DNA of 64,000 nt from contig WHVY01000003.1 in the NCBI GenBank assembly GCA_022266195.1, positions 7,378,001-7,442,000 on the forward strand, read 5' to 3'. Within the stretch, counting starts at the first letter, position 1; each line of letters opens with the position of its first letter. Shown here in pieces: positions 1 through 12,500 of this stretch. The notes below the pieces were generated by a model. That model did not search any database and had not been told where the DNA came from. It saw nothing but the letters and a program-made list of their open reading frames with translations. Origin of the DNA: Tetranychus cinnabarinus. Lineage: Eukaryota > Arthropoda > Arachnida > Trombidiformes > Tetranychidae. The translations under genes and the position numbers were made by a program.

Positions 1-466
1 GGGAAAGTTCTATTGCACGATTCTTCGAGTTTTTGATTTCACTACAAAGTTGAGATTGCTTTTGAGCTGCTATTGCAAAACTGTTATTGCTGATGAGTGA
101 ATGCAATTTAGGAATAGAAAGTTAAAAACAAAACATTTCAAAATGATAGCTGAACATTTCTGCTAATAGAAAGATTATTGCGTGGTTAAATCAGAACTAA
201 AACAGCAAATAAGTCTTGAATTATATTCCAATTCACTTCAACTTCAAAGAAATCATTTCAATCTTCTATCAATCAAGTTGCGTTGACCAACTTCGTTTGC
301 AAAAGTTAATCTCATCAGCAATTCTATTATTTAAACTCGGAATATCGCCGAAAAGGCAAATGCAAATACTTGTTAAATTGAGGATTTTCCATATGTGTTC
401 ATTGTGCGGTTCTTGAACTTTTCTTCTGTTATCCTGAAAGCGTGCTTGCTTATGGCTGAAACTTAC
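1..466 (-). other. TMTC1-like intron 8, start of window
   Basis: Translating the minus strand downstream of the 467 donor, I found no TPR-like or SMG-like block in these 466 bases. They look intronic: AT-rich with no long open frame. Confidence 0.6.
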
Positions 467-594
467 CTCGGAAGATATAAAACTCTTTCTGCAACCACAA
501 AGCCAACTGTGGTCAAAAGGTTTGAAGCAGGCAAATAAGGTACAATCAAGAAGCAGAAACCAATAAAAATAGGTTCATATAAATAATCCTTGGA
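467..594 (-). CDS. TMTC1: TMTC1-like exon 8: PASNL...VAERVLYLPS block
   Basis: The acceptor is ATTTACCAG|TCCAAG and the donor CTTCCGAG|GTAAGT. It encodes 42 codons with a helix (IFIGFCFLIVPYLP), then ASNLLTTVGFVVAERVLYLP, the last conserved membrane-core motif before the TPR repeats. The split Ser codon awaits the next exon (expected MG motif), which lies outside the window. Confidence 0.94.
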
Positions 595-3500
595 CTGGTA
601 AATAAGAAGAGATAAACAGTGAAAATATTATCCATTCAAGTGCAATATTCAGTGTAAATGCTCAAATTACCTGAATGTTGGTTTCATCTTGGTTGGAAGT
701 AGAAAGGTTGTTCACTTTGTGACATGATTGGTTATAAAAAGATTCACTTTTATTCAAATGGCTTGAAGTGTACTTTAATAAAATTAAAAATATTGCTCCT
801 AAAACGGCAAATGTTAGGACAGTCTCTACATTTCGGACATCTGCCAATTTCGTTACCAATGGTATGCTTCCCATTTGCCAATCATATGATAGACACGACG
901 GATACAAAATTAGGCGCCAGTTGAAAGCACACAGATAACTGTAGGTTAAAAATCTGCAGAAAAAGAAAAGAAAACTTCAGTCTAGCGCAAACATTTCCCC
1001 AAAGTTTCCAAACGTGTTATCGTCACGAATACAAAAAGTGCATTCAATCTTCGAATGCTTACAAAAACATTCTTTACATAAAGCTTCATCTTTGAAAGCT
1101 CATCGCTCGAAAGACTCTGCTCAAAGTATCTCAAGTCTTAACTATTTCAATCGAATTATGTCTTCCATTTGTCACAATTTTGCACTTTATCATGCGTTGT
1201 TGTTGACATCAATGTTTCCGAATTATGAGTTTGACAGTTTTTTCCCAAACCTTCATTAGATTCAAGTTTAGCTGTTATTAAGGAACGCATCTTTACCTTG
1301 TTAACAGGGAATTGGAAAAGGACGCTGGATTGTCTTGTTGACTGAAAATGGGCAGAGTTCCATGTAACATTGACACTCTGAACCACAATAAGGCAGCAGT
1401 CTAATGAGATTACATCACGATGAAACCACAAAATATTATGAAACAGAAAGAAGAGAGAAAAAAAGGATCACAATTATGATCATCATTATTATCTGGTCAG
1501 TGTTTTTGGGATAAGATAATGAGTGTTATTCAATAATGTCAATTGTTGACAATATGCAAAATGTAATTGACAAATGACTTTATACTAAATAATAGTGACT
1601 CGATGACAACAACAAGGACAAAACTGTAATAATGTTGAAAAGTAATTTGGGTTTATTGTTATTACTATTATTACAACTACTTTTCTTGCTGTCCAAAATA
1701 GCATTGCCAGTTGATTGATAATAAAATAATGATGCAAAAAGTATGATCAAAGGAGAAGGTAAAAATAGTAGCTAAACAAGGAGTTCAAGATCAATAAGAT
1801 TTGAAAGCAAAAAAAGTTGCCAATGATATTTCAATCAAGTGTAAAGTTGAAAAGGAAAGGCAAAAGTCGCGATTAATTTCAATATGTTTTGATACATTTT
1901 ACAAAAGTAAAACATTCAGTAAATAATGGACTGAAAACTCGAAACATTCATTATTCAACCTTTTTATTCACTTTTGTTCAACTCTTGTTTTCCGTTCAAT
2001 TGATGTTGAGAGATTGAATGATGAATTGTTGAATTATTATCTGAATGGTTAACGCTCTTTGAAGACAGAATCTTTTTTACATTTGCATTTAAATGTCGAT
2101 CTCAACTGATTTTGCGGTCACAATTGAAGTGAACAAAGGAATGGGAAAATTCGTAACTCTTACCATAATCACAGGTACAATAATGGGTGCACATAAACAG
2201 GTTAAACTTGGTTGAGTTGATGATGATGAATGATGCGCTTTACTTTCATAATAGATTGATTGAGATAAATTTTTATTGCAATAGATGAGACAGATTCTGT
2301 TGGTGAAAAGACAAAAAGAGTTAGTTGATGTAAAAATTGTGAACCTTTATCGCAATAATGAATGATTATGAATGAATGAGTATAAAAAGGTGGCAGAAAT
2401 GAGGGGAATGTTGAAGGAAAAAGAGTTACATTAAAAAAGGAAAATGATGTTAATTTTAAAATGAAATATTGCATCGAGAGTCGAATAATTTGGCCAACAA
2501 TTTGGTTTGTTTTTTTGTTGCCTTTTTTTCTGTATAACAACATTATTATCATTTTAACCATTTTTCATTTTCTCTCGTTTTTGCTCTTAAACATTTTGAT
2601 GCTATCAGTGCTCTTGTACCATCGACTCAACATTATCATTAACATTGCACTCCTCGGAGTGAATCACTCCCTGTGACTTGGAGGGAAATTTTCGTTGACT
2701 GGCAGGAAAAGGCTGTAAGTGACGAAAATTTTGTTGCGATTTTTCGATCATTTTATTTGCTTTTGATAATCAACATTTTGGGTGAAAGTTTAATCCAGAA
2801 AAGCGAAATTTTCTTCGGTTCTACGAAAACGATTATTATTGTGAGCTCGACTGTGCTTGTGTTATTAAAGTAAATGATTTTTTTTCTCTTCTCTTGCTTC
2901 TTCGAGTTGATAATGATGATAATAATGGCACTTATTGAAGCTTGAGATGAAGCTTATCGAGATTCAGTGGGAAAATGTCAGGGCAAATAAAGATTTGGAT
3001 TAATCTTTTGATTGTTGGAGAGTTAGTTTGAGAAACAATCAGTTGACTAAATTGTCGATATAAATCGAAGGATAACTTTTTTTTTCTTTTTTTTCTATTA
3101 AGGTAAAGAATTAAATTAGTCTGGATCTTATGTGCTTATGTGAATGTGATCAGAATGAACATGAGCCCACCTACCATCATCATCATGATCATCATGATGA
3201 TGGAAGCATTGAGTAAAGTGAATCCTCATGTATGAAGAAGGGAAAGAGTAAAAGTGAAAGAAGTAAATGGCGTTGATGAAATCATAATACTGAGTTAGTT
3301 TTAACTAGAAGTGAGGAAGAGTAAAGAGTAAAGCAGAAAAGAGTTGAAAAGTATCTCTTGATGTTACCAACTTTAATCCATAATGATTGAGTGGAAAGAG
3401 TTAGGTGAAAAGAGTGGTAACCAAATAAAAAGAGAAACGAGTTGCTCATTCATCGATGATTTGGCTGATGAAAAGGGCTTCACTGATGATGCTGATAATG

Positions 3501-6500
3501 GAATGGATAAAGAGTACGAAAACGTTTCAAGGTGAGATTATTTGGTGATACTTTTAATGATGAAAAGGATTGCATTTTTTCGACTCAATTTTATTTCTCA
3601 TTCATTTTTCTTTGCTCTTTTTTCTTTATCCGATTCATCAACTTTTCATTTGACTTCTCGTGGTGAAAGAGTCCATTGCTTTTCGAGCTAGCAAGTGATC
3701 AGTAAAGATTCAGACGAAATGGAATATTCTCTGATTTTCGATTGGCATGACCATATCTTGAAACTAGTAGATGGTATTGATAGCAAAGATGGCCTAAATG
3801 TTGAAAGTGTGAGCTGCTAAAAAAGACTTTGAAATTTATAAAACTGTAAATAATCAAGAATTTGTCGATTTAAGATATTCGCTTTTTTCATTGAATCTCG
3901 ATGATCTAATGAGTTCTTGGTGTAATGAAAGTCATTCTCAAGTCAATTGCTAGCAGACAACATCAACTGGTTACATTTAATTGGATTACCAATGAAAAGA
4001 CCTTTTTTAGATGAATCTTGGCTTTGTCTGAGTCTGAAAAGTGTTTACTTAAAATAGTAGTTGCATGTAAATGCTGAAAAAAGTTTACTTAAAGAAAATT
4101 CAAATACGCAAACAAATTGAATGAGCAATCTAAATAAGCATGTTGTTTAATTTAAAGCGATCATTGAAATTACAAAAACGGAATCACAAATTGTAAAAAT
4201 TAAAGAGTCAAACTAGAGTCTAGAAACGAAGTGATCGAGTAAATCATTTGCTTTTCAACAAATTTAGTCTTGGGTAAACTGAGCCCGTCTTTTTGCACGA
4301 CTACGAAAAATTTAATTTGCTCAAAACATTGACTGTCACATTAACAGGAACATCTTAAATGACAAGTCCGTAAACCAAAATCGCTATCAACTAATGGTCA
4401 ATCTAATAAGGAAAACTAAGCCCTCAGAAAACCTTGAAGAAAAGTTTCAAAATCAAAGTAACCAAAATATGTCGAATTTTATCTCCAATCCTATTCTGAA
4501 GTTATAAGCAGATAAAGGCAGAAAAGGGTCGTTTGAACGTTTTTGCAAACACCAAAGACACCAAAAGTCAGGAACTGATTTGCAAATTAGATTTTTCAAA
4601 AGGGTAAATTAAGTTAATATTGAAAGCTTGGTTTGATTTGAATAAAACTAACGAAAGAATTACATTTTTATGATTCTTTCCTTGCCATAGATTGGAAATC
4701 ATTTACAGCTAAGTGAACTTGTTAGAGCATAAATTTCAATTCAATTACGAGTGAATATAAACAATAAAATATTGTCAAATAAAGAATGCTGAATAAAGCA
4801 TAGTTTTCATTCAACTATTTTATTAACTATATTTGGTTACTTTTTGCTTACTTTTTTCCCTTCAACCTCTAATACAATATCCTAAAGGTGTAAAAAGTGT
4901 AGAAATGCAAAAATGGTTTACATTTACATTGTTTTTACCAAAGAGTTGCAAAAATTGTTACCTTTTCTGCTTTCCTTTACCCTTTGCTCTGTTGCTTTTA
5001 TAACCTTTTTCCTCTCTCCTTCTCTATCATTCCCTTTAAAGAATGCACATAGATTAAAAGTTTGTAAAGTGTATTCACTGAAAATCACTCTGAAACTGAA
5101 TAAAAAGTAAGCAAATAAACAAAGTAACAGAGTAAACCTAAAAACGGTGAAAAAAATGGAAATGAAAAAAAGAGAAAAAAAAATTGTGTGCAAAGAAACT
5201 GCAAACGCAATCACTTCAGTTCAATTTGGGTGAAAACTTTCATGTACTTTTACTCTTTTTACCACAACCTTTAACCATTTTCAACCGTTTTTTGTTTCAT
5301 TTCTCAAACACAATTCATTCCAATAATAATGCTGAATTTGTTTGCACTGTAAATTGGCGCAATCACTGTTTTCATTCATTGAAATGAGCTTATCAGGAAA
5401 AGTTTTTCTACTTTTGCATCTTGCAGTGTCATCATTTCACATCTTCAATGAGCATCTTCGGTCTTTTCCAGCTTTGCGGTTATTTGTATTACTTAATATC
5501 ACTGAAATAAAGTTTAAGATTCAAATAAATTCAATTCCATCTCAATAACTTTTCAAATTCATTCATCAAATGGTAATAGCATTTGTCTGAAATCGCAAAA
5601 GTCGCTTGCTCGATGTTTGTCAGTTATAAAAACTTTGTTACATTTTGTTTGCAAACTTGTATCATTAAACGAAAAACTTTGAATTTCTTTTCTTTTCATG
5701 GCTGAAATAAAACTCGAATTTCCAGCGAACTTGACGAATTTGATATTCTCTCAAAATCTTCACATTCAATTATATGAAACATCAACTCTGATGACTCTTA
5801 TGACAGTAAAATTATGGATTCAAAATCCATGTTTGGAATGTAAAGTTACTATTGGATTTAGACAATTTTCAGTCTCAGTTTAAGTCAACAAAGAGCTGTC
5901 ACAATATGTTCATTTATAGTTTAAAAGAGAAGCAAAAAATCCAAATAAATCTATTAAATCTAAACATTAATATCGAAAAACTTTGACCATTTCAAAGCTG
6001 CATTTGTATCAATATTTACCAAATGATAAATTTTCATCATTTTTTTCGCTTTCCTTTGCTCCCTGTTTTTACCTCTCGATAAAGCAAACTGTCTAGATTT
6101 ATAAGCTATAAAGGATGTACCTCTTAACATATCAAAAATTTTCAGGTAAAAAGTTTCAATTGAATAAACAGAAAGATGGAAGGAGAAAAGGAGAGATGGA
6201 AGAAGAAGAAGAAGAAGAAAAAAGTAGAGAAATAATACTTTTATATGTCCTCTGGGAGTCCATTTGTTTATCCCAAAACTACACAAGCAAACTTGTATGG
6301 CATATGAAGCTTAAAGATAATAATAGTCAACTGTTTATATTATTAGATATTAGTTGCTAAGTGCAGGAATATATTTATTACAAGCTCATCATGTTTAGCT
6401 ACATATTTAGCTTGATATATCAATATCAATCAAAGGGAGTAAATTTTTTGAAGGATAAAAGGAAAGGGAAACAATGTTGAATCATTTGGTCATGTTAATC

Positions 6501-9500
6501 TGTTTTGATAGAGGCTTTGTGGCCAAGGATAAGATGCTCATGTAAAACTGGTAAAATAATGTCCAACAGGGTTGAACAAGAGCATTTCATTATTGTGATT
6601 GAAAAATGCGAGTCAGCTCAAAGTCTTATTCGTTCAACTGTGATATCTGATCAACTTTTGAATATTTGAAAAAAAAGGATAAATTAGAAACTGGAAATAT
6701 TACAATTGATGATGACTGTAGAGTTCAGCCGAAATGATATAACTTCGACTCGGTTCGAAAATGGTCAACTTTTTGAGAGAAAAATCGATGGGTTTAGATT
6801 CATAGAAAGAATTGAGTTCATTATGTTTTGTGGATTCAATTGATTTTGTCGATTACTGAGCAATCATTATTTTAATTTATGCCGAAGTTTGTAGTTTCTG
6901 TTTGATGAATGTTATTGGATTATGGCTTTTATGTGGAGGATGATGATGAGCAATGGCATTGCAATGAAGTCTCAAATTTCCGTTTGTTGAATCACAAATT
7001 AAAATGTAAAGTAAATTTGAATGAATAATATTGAGCCATTAATACAATGTAAAAATATTATTGCTATTTGAAGTACAGAGAGAGAGAGAAGAAATAACAA
7101 CTTGAACATTAAAATAATGAAAGATGAGAAATGGGAAAAGGCAAGATAAAGAGTCAGCCTTAAGCCGATTAAAAATGAAAATGTTCAGAACATTTCATTT
7201 CCTTTTAATAATCAACATTTGAAAATGACCTTACAAAAGGAAGCCAGAAAAAAATGCTTGACTCTGGACGGTTTTGTAAAGGTTAAAAGAGTGTTAAACA
7301 TTGATAATGGTCTAAATGGCTTTTTAGCTGAGTATCTTGTTTGCTTCAGCATTTTTAAAACATGATTGGGCACAGATGGTTGAGAAGACTGAATATTTGA
7401 CAAAAAGGATAACAACCATTGAAAGGAGGGAAAAAATTAATTATCATATTCAAACTTAAAGTGCATTCTTTAATTTAAATATGTTGATGGTACAAGCTAT
7501 TCTGCTAGTGGTTCCGCACTGAATCAAGATATTAGGATGTCAGATATATTTTGCGATTGGATATGGAAAGCTCAGAATCGACTGAAACTGAACAACATGA
7601 TAATTATTACGAAAGATTACGAGAAGAGTGAAAATGGAAGCTAGAGAAAACGGAAAAAAGTCAATCACGACAAGCAAAAGTTTTCAGTTTGAATGATTTA
7701 AGATATTAAGAGAACACTGAATTGGCGCAAAGAAAATCAAGCGATGAATTTCGAAAGCTATGAAAGTTCCATTCCGTAAAGCGTTCATCTTCACACCTTT
7801 TGATGAAAAGAAAACACAGAAAGTGAGAGATTTCCCGTTCACGTTTTCGCATTTGCAAGCATTCTTCAAAAAGTAACCTTTTCTTGCATAACTTTCAATA
7901 TTCAAACACAAGAATCTCAACTCTTTTGATAATTAAATGCTAGATTTTAATGGAAAAGGTTGCCAATTTTCCATATCAATTTAATCTTGTACTTATTACG
8001 ATATTACCATTTGATATATGAATCAAAATTGTTTTAATCAGAGTTACATTATCATCATTTTCATTATTCTAATTATACTTGTATGCATTTATTTACATGG
8101 TAAATAAAAAATATCTGTTTCTACTTTTCTGATGAGTTTTCCTTTTTTCCATCATTTTTCATTTCTTTCTCTTTCCTTTCTTTCCATGAGTCTCATTTAT
8201 TCACATATTCATTATCATTATTATCAACATTGGGAAACTGGTAAAAAGAATGTTTTTTTTCTCTTCTCCCCTCTCCTCCAATAATACCTTTGTGGATACA
8301 CCAACATTCACCTTAGTACATGTGAAATAAATATCATTATTAATTTCACATTTTTCAAATACAAACAGTTTTCCATCAATTTTTAATTGCATCTTTTTGT
8401 ATTTACTTTGACTTTGTTGAACCACAAAGGAAGCAGAAAAGGTTATTAATAGTAAACATAAAGATATTACAAATACAAATGAAACGCAAAAATAACCAAA
8501 CATTAGAATAGGGAAAATGTCAAATGATATTTTCTGCTCAAAATGTTGGGAAAAGGTAAAAAAAGTCAATTTTTAAGTCATTTTCAATAGAAAATGTTGA
8601 ACAAGTTTTCTAATGAAAGATGAATTAATCCATCAAAGTAAAAATGTAGACTTGCTACTGAAGGAGAAGCACAAAATAATCCCATGAAATATAAATGCAC
8701 ACATCAAAGTTATCCATCATGAAGGAGTAGATGAAAAAATTGAAATGTCAACATGAATTGAAACATTAATTGAAATGAATGTTTCTTTTTATCCATTCAA
8801 TGTTGACGAAATTTCAACTCTTAAAAAAACTTTAACTTATTGAAACTCTTTTTTTAATCAACAAAATGTTTCCACATCCTTCAGGTGCAATAAAAGGAAG
8901 GAACGATGATAAAAATAACTGAATCGCTAGACTCTAAGAAACTCTTTTGCAAAATGACCTTTGAATGTTTCAGCTTTTGAGTCAAAATTGAAATCAAAAT
9001 TGAACTAAACATGTAAACTACAGCCCGAACAGATACAAGGAATGAACTGTTGAGTTTCCATGTTCTGTTACTTTTTTAAGTTTTCAAGTCTTTTACAGAA
9101 CATTTCAATTAATTTATGCGATATTTTTCTGCTATTAATCTGCTCTCGGATTCGATGTGCTTTTCTCAGATACTTATTTCGCTATATTTCGAAATCAAGA
9201 TCATCCAGTGTCATTTCCGAGAATCACTTCTGAACATATTAGAGGTCAAATCGATTTCGTCATTAGAGCGAGAGAACCAAGTTGAGACGCTCTGTGATGA
9301 TTTCAGCATGAGTTGTTTTCATTCTAGTTTCCCAAAATCGTTATATTTTCTTTTTTTCATTCAAGCATTCTCAAGCTTGTTAGGGTATGACAGTCGCACG
9401 ACTGTTTGCTTCCCCCTTTGATCTCTTTCTCAATCATTCTTATCTTATTTATGCTTATTGGTTAAATTCAAATTACGCTCATTTTGTAACCGTTTCTTAG

Positions 9501-12500
9501 TGACCATAAATAGTCACTTTACTCTTCCTTTTCCTGACTTTTAGTTTATCTCTTACTTTTGAAGTCAATTACTCTTCTCCCTTTTACTATTTCTCAAAAC
9601 CTTGCTCCTTCATTAATTATGAAAATCAAAGTTTCTGTATTGAATCTTAATAATTAGTTTAAATAGTTATTCAAGTCTATTTGTGATTGCGATCTTTCGA
9701 TCTTTGTTCCTCGGTGCTATTTCTGAGAAGTCAATCGACCTCTGAGGAAGAAAGCTCTTCTTGCTTTATACCAAGATCCACGCTTTTTAGGAAAAGTATT
9801 CATCAAGCGATTGTTAAAGGCTGTCAAAATTATGAAATCTCTGTTTAAAATGATTCGGTTCATTAAAAAGTTCAATGAGTTTCCTACAATTTCAATCAAC
9901 AGTTTCAATCGAGAGACAATCGAGTCGACCGATTCGGCTTATCGTGTTCAACTTCAATAGCAAGTTTTTGCTTAATTTGCACTCGTACGAAGTCTTTTCA
10001 AGCTTGCTATTGCTATCGTGAGCGGGCATAAAATGTGAGATCATCACAGCCTCGAACTAAGAAGCAGAATGAATTTTGTGCATGTTAATTTGAACAAACT
10101 TTATCAACTGAACTTTGCCATTTAATATAATTTTTTGAATGAAGTCCATTAAATCTTGGCCATTGTTTTTATCCATGTTTTGTCACTTCTTTATTGAATG
10201 AAAAATTTCAATTTCCATGTTTTCCTTTATTATCAGCATTCTTATCAAATTTAAAAGTTATCTTTCCTTTCCTTTTTAGTCTGCATACTAATGGTGATGA
10301 TTATGATGTTAATAATGATTGTTATTCAATCTCTTTCTTTATTCTTTGTTCTGTTGAAAGTATTATCTTGTAAAGCAATAAATGATTATGAATATACAAT
10401 GATAATGATAATGTTGAGTGAGGAAGAGAAAAGGGAAAACTCGAAGAAATGTGTATAAAATAAATTTATCGCTTTAAACGAGCAATAAGAATATAAAGAC
10501 ATTTTTAGGCGAAAAAATCTTTGCCTATTTTCATCATGTTCATCATGCTTTTCATTTCAACATGAAACTCGTTTTTACTCGTAATTTTCCTCATTTCGTT
10601 TTTTTCTTCATTTTGTTTTCATTTCATTTTTTTATCATTCTTTTCCAAATGTGTTCAAATTTTGCATCTTACCTGTTTCGAGTTATGGCTAATGATCCTT
10701 GTTGAGTCAATTTAAAGACGTAATAAAGAATACAAATTGGAAGAATTGTGATTCCAGTTTCCTTTGAAAGCAATGCCATCGTTGAAGTTGTACAAGACAA
10801 GACAAGATGGAATATTATACTTTTATTATTGCTTTTATCTTGCAGCATGGATTTATATGCTCTGGTAAAGGGAGTAAAGTTAAGAGTAAAAATAAGTTAA
10901 ACATATTTATATTGATGTTGAGGACGATAAGTTTGGGAACAATAAAATTTCACAAGTTTATGTATTTAGGTTGAAATCATTATCATTGTTTTCAGGTCAA
11001 ATTCAATTTGAGAATTTGAAAATTCCATGATAAAGTTGACTTCCAAAGTCGATAATATTTCAACAATTTAATGCAGATTTTGTTTTAAGAGTCGCAGTTT
11101 GTCTCATCATTGGACATTGGCAAAAAGACTGAGAAAGTGAAAAACTTTTCAAATCCAAAATTCTTTTGCACAGAGATGAATTTGAAGATGAGAACTGCGA
11201 TTTTCTGAGTGATTTTAAAACAGTATCATTATTTCGTTCGTAATTAGTCGTATTAGTTCTCAAAAATATCGGCCCAATTTAGCAATTCATGATTTGTGGA
11301 AAAATTCTTACCTTGAGAATAGTATAAATGTTAATAGTGAAAATATGCTACAAAGTATATCGGCTCTTCCAACATTACTTGAAACCTGGAATGGAGATGA
11401 GAGCATTAATGTTTGCAATTTACTTTAAAAGTTGGGGACTTACAGCTTCTGTGTGAATTGGATGAACGGCAAAGTGAAGCGCCACAAGGAGTGACATTTG
11501 TTTTGAACAGTTTAGCACTTTATTGACAGTGTACATTATCAGTTGTACAACCAGAATGTGTAAAATAACATTGACGAGGCGAAACTTCCATGAAATGGTC
11601 GAATCATTTTCTCCTTTCCTCAGAGCCATATTCAGCCTGAAATAGAACCAGAAAAGACAATCAGATTAGGAAAACGTCGATAAACGTCAAGCATAAAAAA
11701 TCATCAAAAACTCAGAAATGGCACTCAATCGAACATCAAAACTCGAAATTTCGTAAAAAATCGAGAAAATCGTAAAAGTTCAATTCTTTTTTTTCTCAAG
11801 TTTGACGGCGAATGTCCTAAAAGTAAACTCGCTTTGCATATGAAACGTGAAAAGATGAGTTTTCGCTCAAATTGATTTATTGTTTTTACTTTGCATTTAG
11901 CATTTTAACAAATCAAAGTCATCATTAAAGGTTGGCTTAAAGTTGAAAATGAAAGCGCATTACAATTATGATAATGCAAAAGGAAAACATTGGAATCATT
12001 AATAATGAGATTTTCATTTGACGACAGGATTTAAGTGTAAAGCAAAAAGAAGCAGAAAAAAGCTAGAAACCAAAATGTTTTAAATAGCATAATATCATTA
12101 TTATATCTGTGGAAGCATAACTAGCCTGGTTTGAGGTAAAGCTGTAAAAGGATAAGGAAAAGGTCATAACTTTGAACACGATTGGGTTCAAGTTTGGAAA
12201 AGATGAATTATCTGGAAAAGAGAAGAATATTGTTGCATCTGTTGAATCTGTTAAAAGATGAAACACTTTTCAGGATTCATGGGGAAACCTTAACTTGAAA
12301 GGTGACTGGATTATCGTTCAACTATATTTCATTTCTTTCCTTTCATCATTAGTTATCGAGAAAAGTGTGGCAACTCAGTAAATGATTGTGAGAAACCATC
12401 AAACGGGATTTGAATATTCAACTGAAGATGATGAATTTCTTGTTCTTTTTTCTTCCCCAGATAAATCATTTTCTCTCTCATTAACCAATCGTCATTTTCT

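Larger units (their letters stand above)
2297..10672 (-). other. TMTC1-like intron 4, 8.4 kb
   Basis: The intron is bounded by GTAAGA at 10672 and CACCAACAG at 2297. It is mostly simple AT-rich sequence. It carries a (GAA)n run near 6200, an AG run near 7078, a palindromic cluster at 2648-2670, an inverted repeat at 9955/10003, and two minus-strand stretches with protein-like composition (8288-8411, 9717-9938). I see no complete gene in it. Confidence 0.7.

Noticed and set aside
671..938. Splice acceptor ending at 939 for TMTC1-like exon 7 (CCTACAG)
   Set aside because: It would give LLTSYLCAF, missing five residues. The AG at 955-954 restores RFLTYSYLCAFN, which matches the family and keeps the phase.
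2202..2561. 119-codon minus-strand frame
   Set aside because: It covers the real exon 2164-2296 in a different frame and is Phe/Ser/His-rich from simple sequence.
7212..7415. Minus-strand 67-codon frame with acceptor-like CAAATATTCAG as a further TMTC1-like exon
   Set aside because: Its phase does not fit exon 4, it has no hydrophobic helix where one is required, and the exon at 2164-2296 satisfies both.
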